DNA from: Brevundimonas abyssalis TAR-001
GTDB taxonomy: Bacteria; Pseudomonadota; Alphaproteobacteria; Caulobacterales; Caulobacteraceae
Reading direction: 5' to 3'
DNA length: 64,000 bases
NCBI RefSeq assembly: GCF_000466985.1
Contig: NZ_BATC01000006.1
Span: 1-64,000, forward strand
The position numbers and the translations under genes were made by a program. Of the stretch, positions 63,227 through 64,000 are shown piece after piece (position 1 is the stretch's first letter; the number at the start of each line of letters is the position of its first letter). The notes under the pieces were generated by a model, which worked only from the letters and a program-made list of their open reading frames with translations, did no database searches and had not been told where the DNA came from.

Positions 63227-64000
63227 ATGGTCGACTACATCGTCCGCGATATCTCCCTCGCCGACTGGGGCAACAAGGAGATCGAGATCGCCGAAACCGA
63301 AATGCCGGGCCTGATGGCCCTGCGTGAGGAATACGGCAAGGCCCAGCCCCTCAAGGGCGCGCGCATCGCCGGCTCGCTGCACATGACGATCCAGACCGCC
63401 GTGCTGATCCAGACGCTGGAAGCCCTGGGCGCCGACGTGCGCTGGGCCTCGTGCAACATCTATTCGACCCAGGACCACGCCGCCGCCGCCATCGCCGCGT
63501 CCGGCACCCCGGTGTTCGCCACCAAGGGCGAGACCCTGGAAGAGTACTGGGACTACGCCCACAAGATCTTCGAATGGTCCGACGGCGGCTATCCCAACCT
63601 GATCCTGGACGACGGCGGCGACGCCACCCTGCTGACCGTGCTGGGCCCCAAGGCCGAGAAGGACGCCTCGGTTCTGGACAATCCCCAGAACGAGGAAGAG
63701 GAAGCCCTGTTCGGCGTCATGAAGCGGTACCTGAAGGAGAAGCCCGGCTTCTATTCGGCCATTCGCGACGCCATCAAGGGCGTGTCCGAGGAAACCACCA
63801 CCGGCGTGCACCGCCTGTACGAGCTGGCCAAGAAGGGCGAGCTTCCGTACCCGGCCATCAACGTCAACGACAGCGTCACCAAGTCCAAGTTCGACAACCT
63901 GTACGGCTGTCGCGAGTCGCTGGTGGACGCCATCCGCCGCGGCACCGACGTGATGCTGTCGGGCAAGGTGGCCGTGGTCTGCGGCTACGGCGACGTGGGC
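63227..64000 (+). CDS. ahcY: Adenosylhomocysteinase, 5' part
   Basis: AhcY hydrolyses S-adenosylhomocysteine to homocysteine and adenosine. The first 258 codons are present ([63 protein letters not shown], then the NAD loop VVCGYGDVG at the window edge). The insert around [12 protein letters not shown] is typical of the long bacterial form. The remainder lies beyond the window. Confidence 0.96.
   Translation, partial: MVDYIVRDISLADWGNKEIEIAETEMPGLMALREEYGKAQPLKGARIAGSLHMTIQTAVLIQTLEALGADVRWASCNIYSTQDHAAAAIAASGTPVFATKGETLEEYWDYAHKIFEWSDGGYPNLILDDGGDATLLTVLGPKAEKDASVLDNPQNEEEEALFGVMKRYLKEKPGFYSAIRDAIKGVSEETTTGVHRLYELAKKGELPYPAINVNDSVTKSKFDNLYGCRESLVDAIRRGTDVMLSGKVAVVCGYGDVG

Overview
The window is a GC-rich, gene-dense chromosomal segment from an alphaproteobacterium, most likely Caulobacteraceae (Caulobacter/Brevundimonas type). 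The evidence is the mnmE-mnmG-rsmG-parA-parB-holA order, two consensus parS sites, a BamF-like lipoprotein, a ChvG/ChvI-HprK-EIIA-HPr cluster, a Caulobacter-style TonB-dependent receptor and the three-gene NAGGN osmoprotectant locus. The parS sites and parAB place it close to the replication origin. No insertion sequence, prophage, CRISPR array or rRNA was seen.

Layout. 1-11.6 kb: tRNA-modification and chromosome-partition genes, holA, def, rmuC, a low-GC pair (retropepsin-like protease plus partner), cysS and folE. 11.6-26.7 kb: two intergenic repeats, paired acyl-CoA dehydrogenases, eda, a methyltransferase, a lipoprotein M1 aminopeptidase, an amidohydrolase, an Atm1-like ABC exporter, an ECF sigma unit, mutL, a bamF-like gene and lspA. 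26.7-34.9 kb: a sugar-acid regulon (hydratase, LacI regulator, RpiB-like isomerase, kduD, TonB receptor, kdgK). Its intergenic regions carry copies of the palindrome TGACACCGGTGTCA. 35-40.5 kb: NAGGN synthesis with a divergent MarR regulator. 40.5-49.8 kb: a flavoprotein, a methyltransferase-like protein, a zinc-ribbon protein, two unknown genes, chvI-chvG-hprK-EIIA-ptsH, tRNA-Ala(CGC), yggT and a DUF167 gene. 49.8-64 kb: an active/degenerate amidohydrolase pair, a globin-coupled chemoreceptor, bioB, an SDR and phhB, ubiE-ubiB, a low-GC DUF3800 gene, an lpxO-like gene, arfB and the start of ahcY.

How the genes work together. The LacI-operator cluster encodes uptake (TonB receptor) and the steps from unsaturated-uronate products to 2-keto-3-deoxy-6-phosphogluconate (isomerase, KduD, KDG kinase). 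Eda lies elsewhere in the window, without that operator, and would cleave the product. AsnO-like, Ngg and M42 proteins form one overlapping operon for the compatible solute N-acetylglutaminylglutamine amide. ChvGI, HprK, EIIA-Man and HPr link envelope sensing to a regulatory phosphotransferase chain.

Quality caveat. Eight genes are broken by nine single-base deletions: mnmG, holA, folE, an acyl-CoA dehydrogenase, an amidohydrolase (twice), a zinc-ribbon gene, ptsH and ubiE. Restoring one base at each site gives a continuous product, full-length wherever a usual family length is known. Several of these genes are essential or near-essential, so I treat the breaks as sequence errors rather than pseudogenes. 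The longest stretches without a gene (62928-63226, 42702-42973, 11597-11858) hold, in order: a repeat plus a candidate operator; nothing I recognise; and two repeats.
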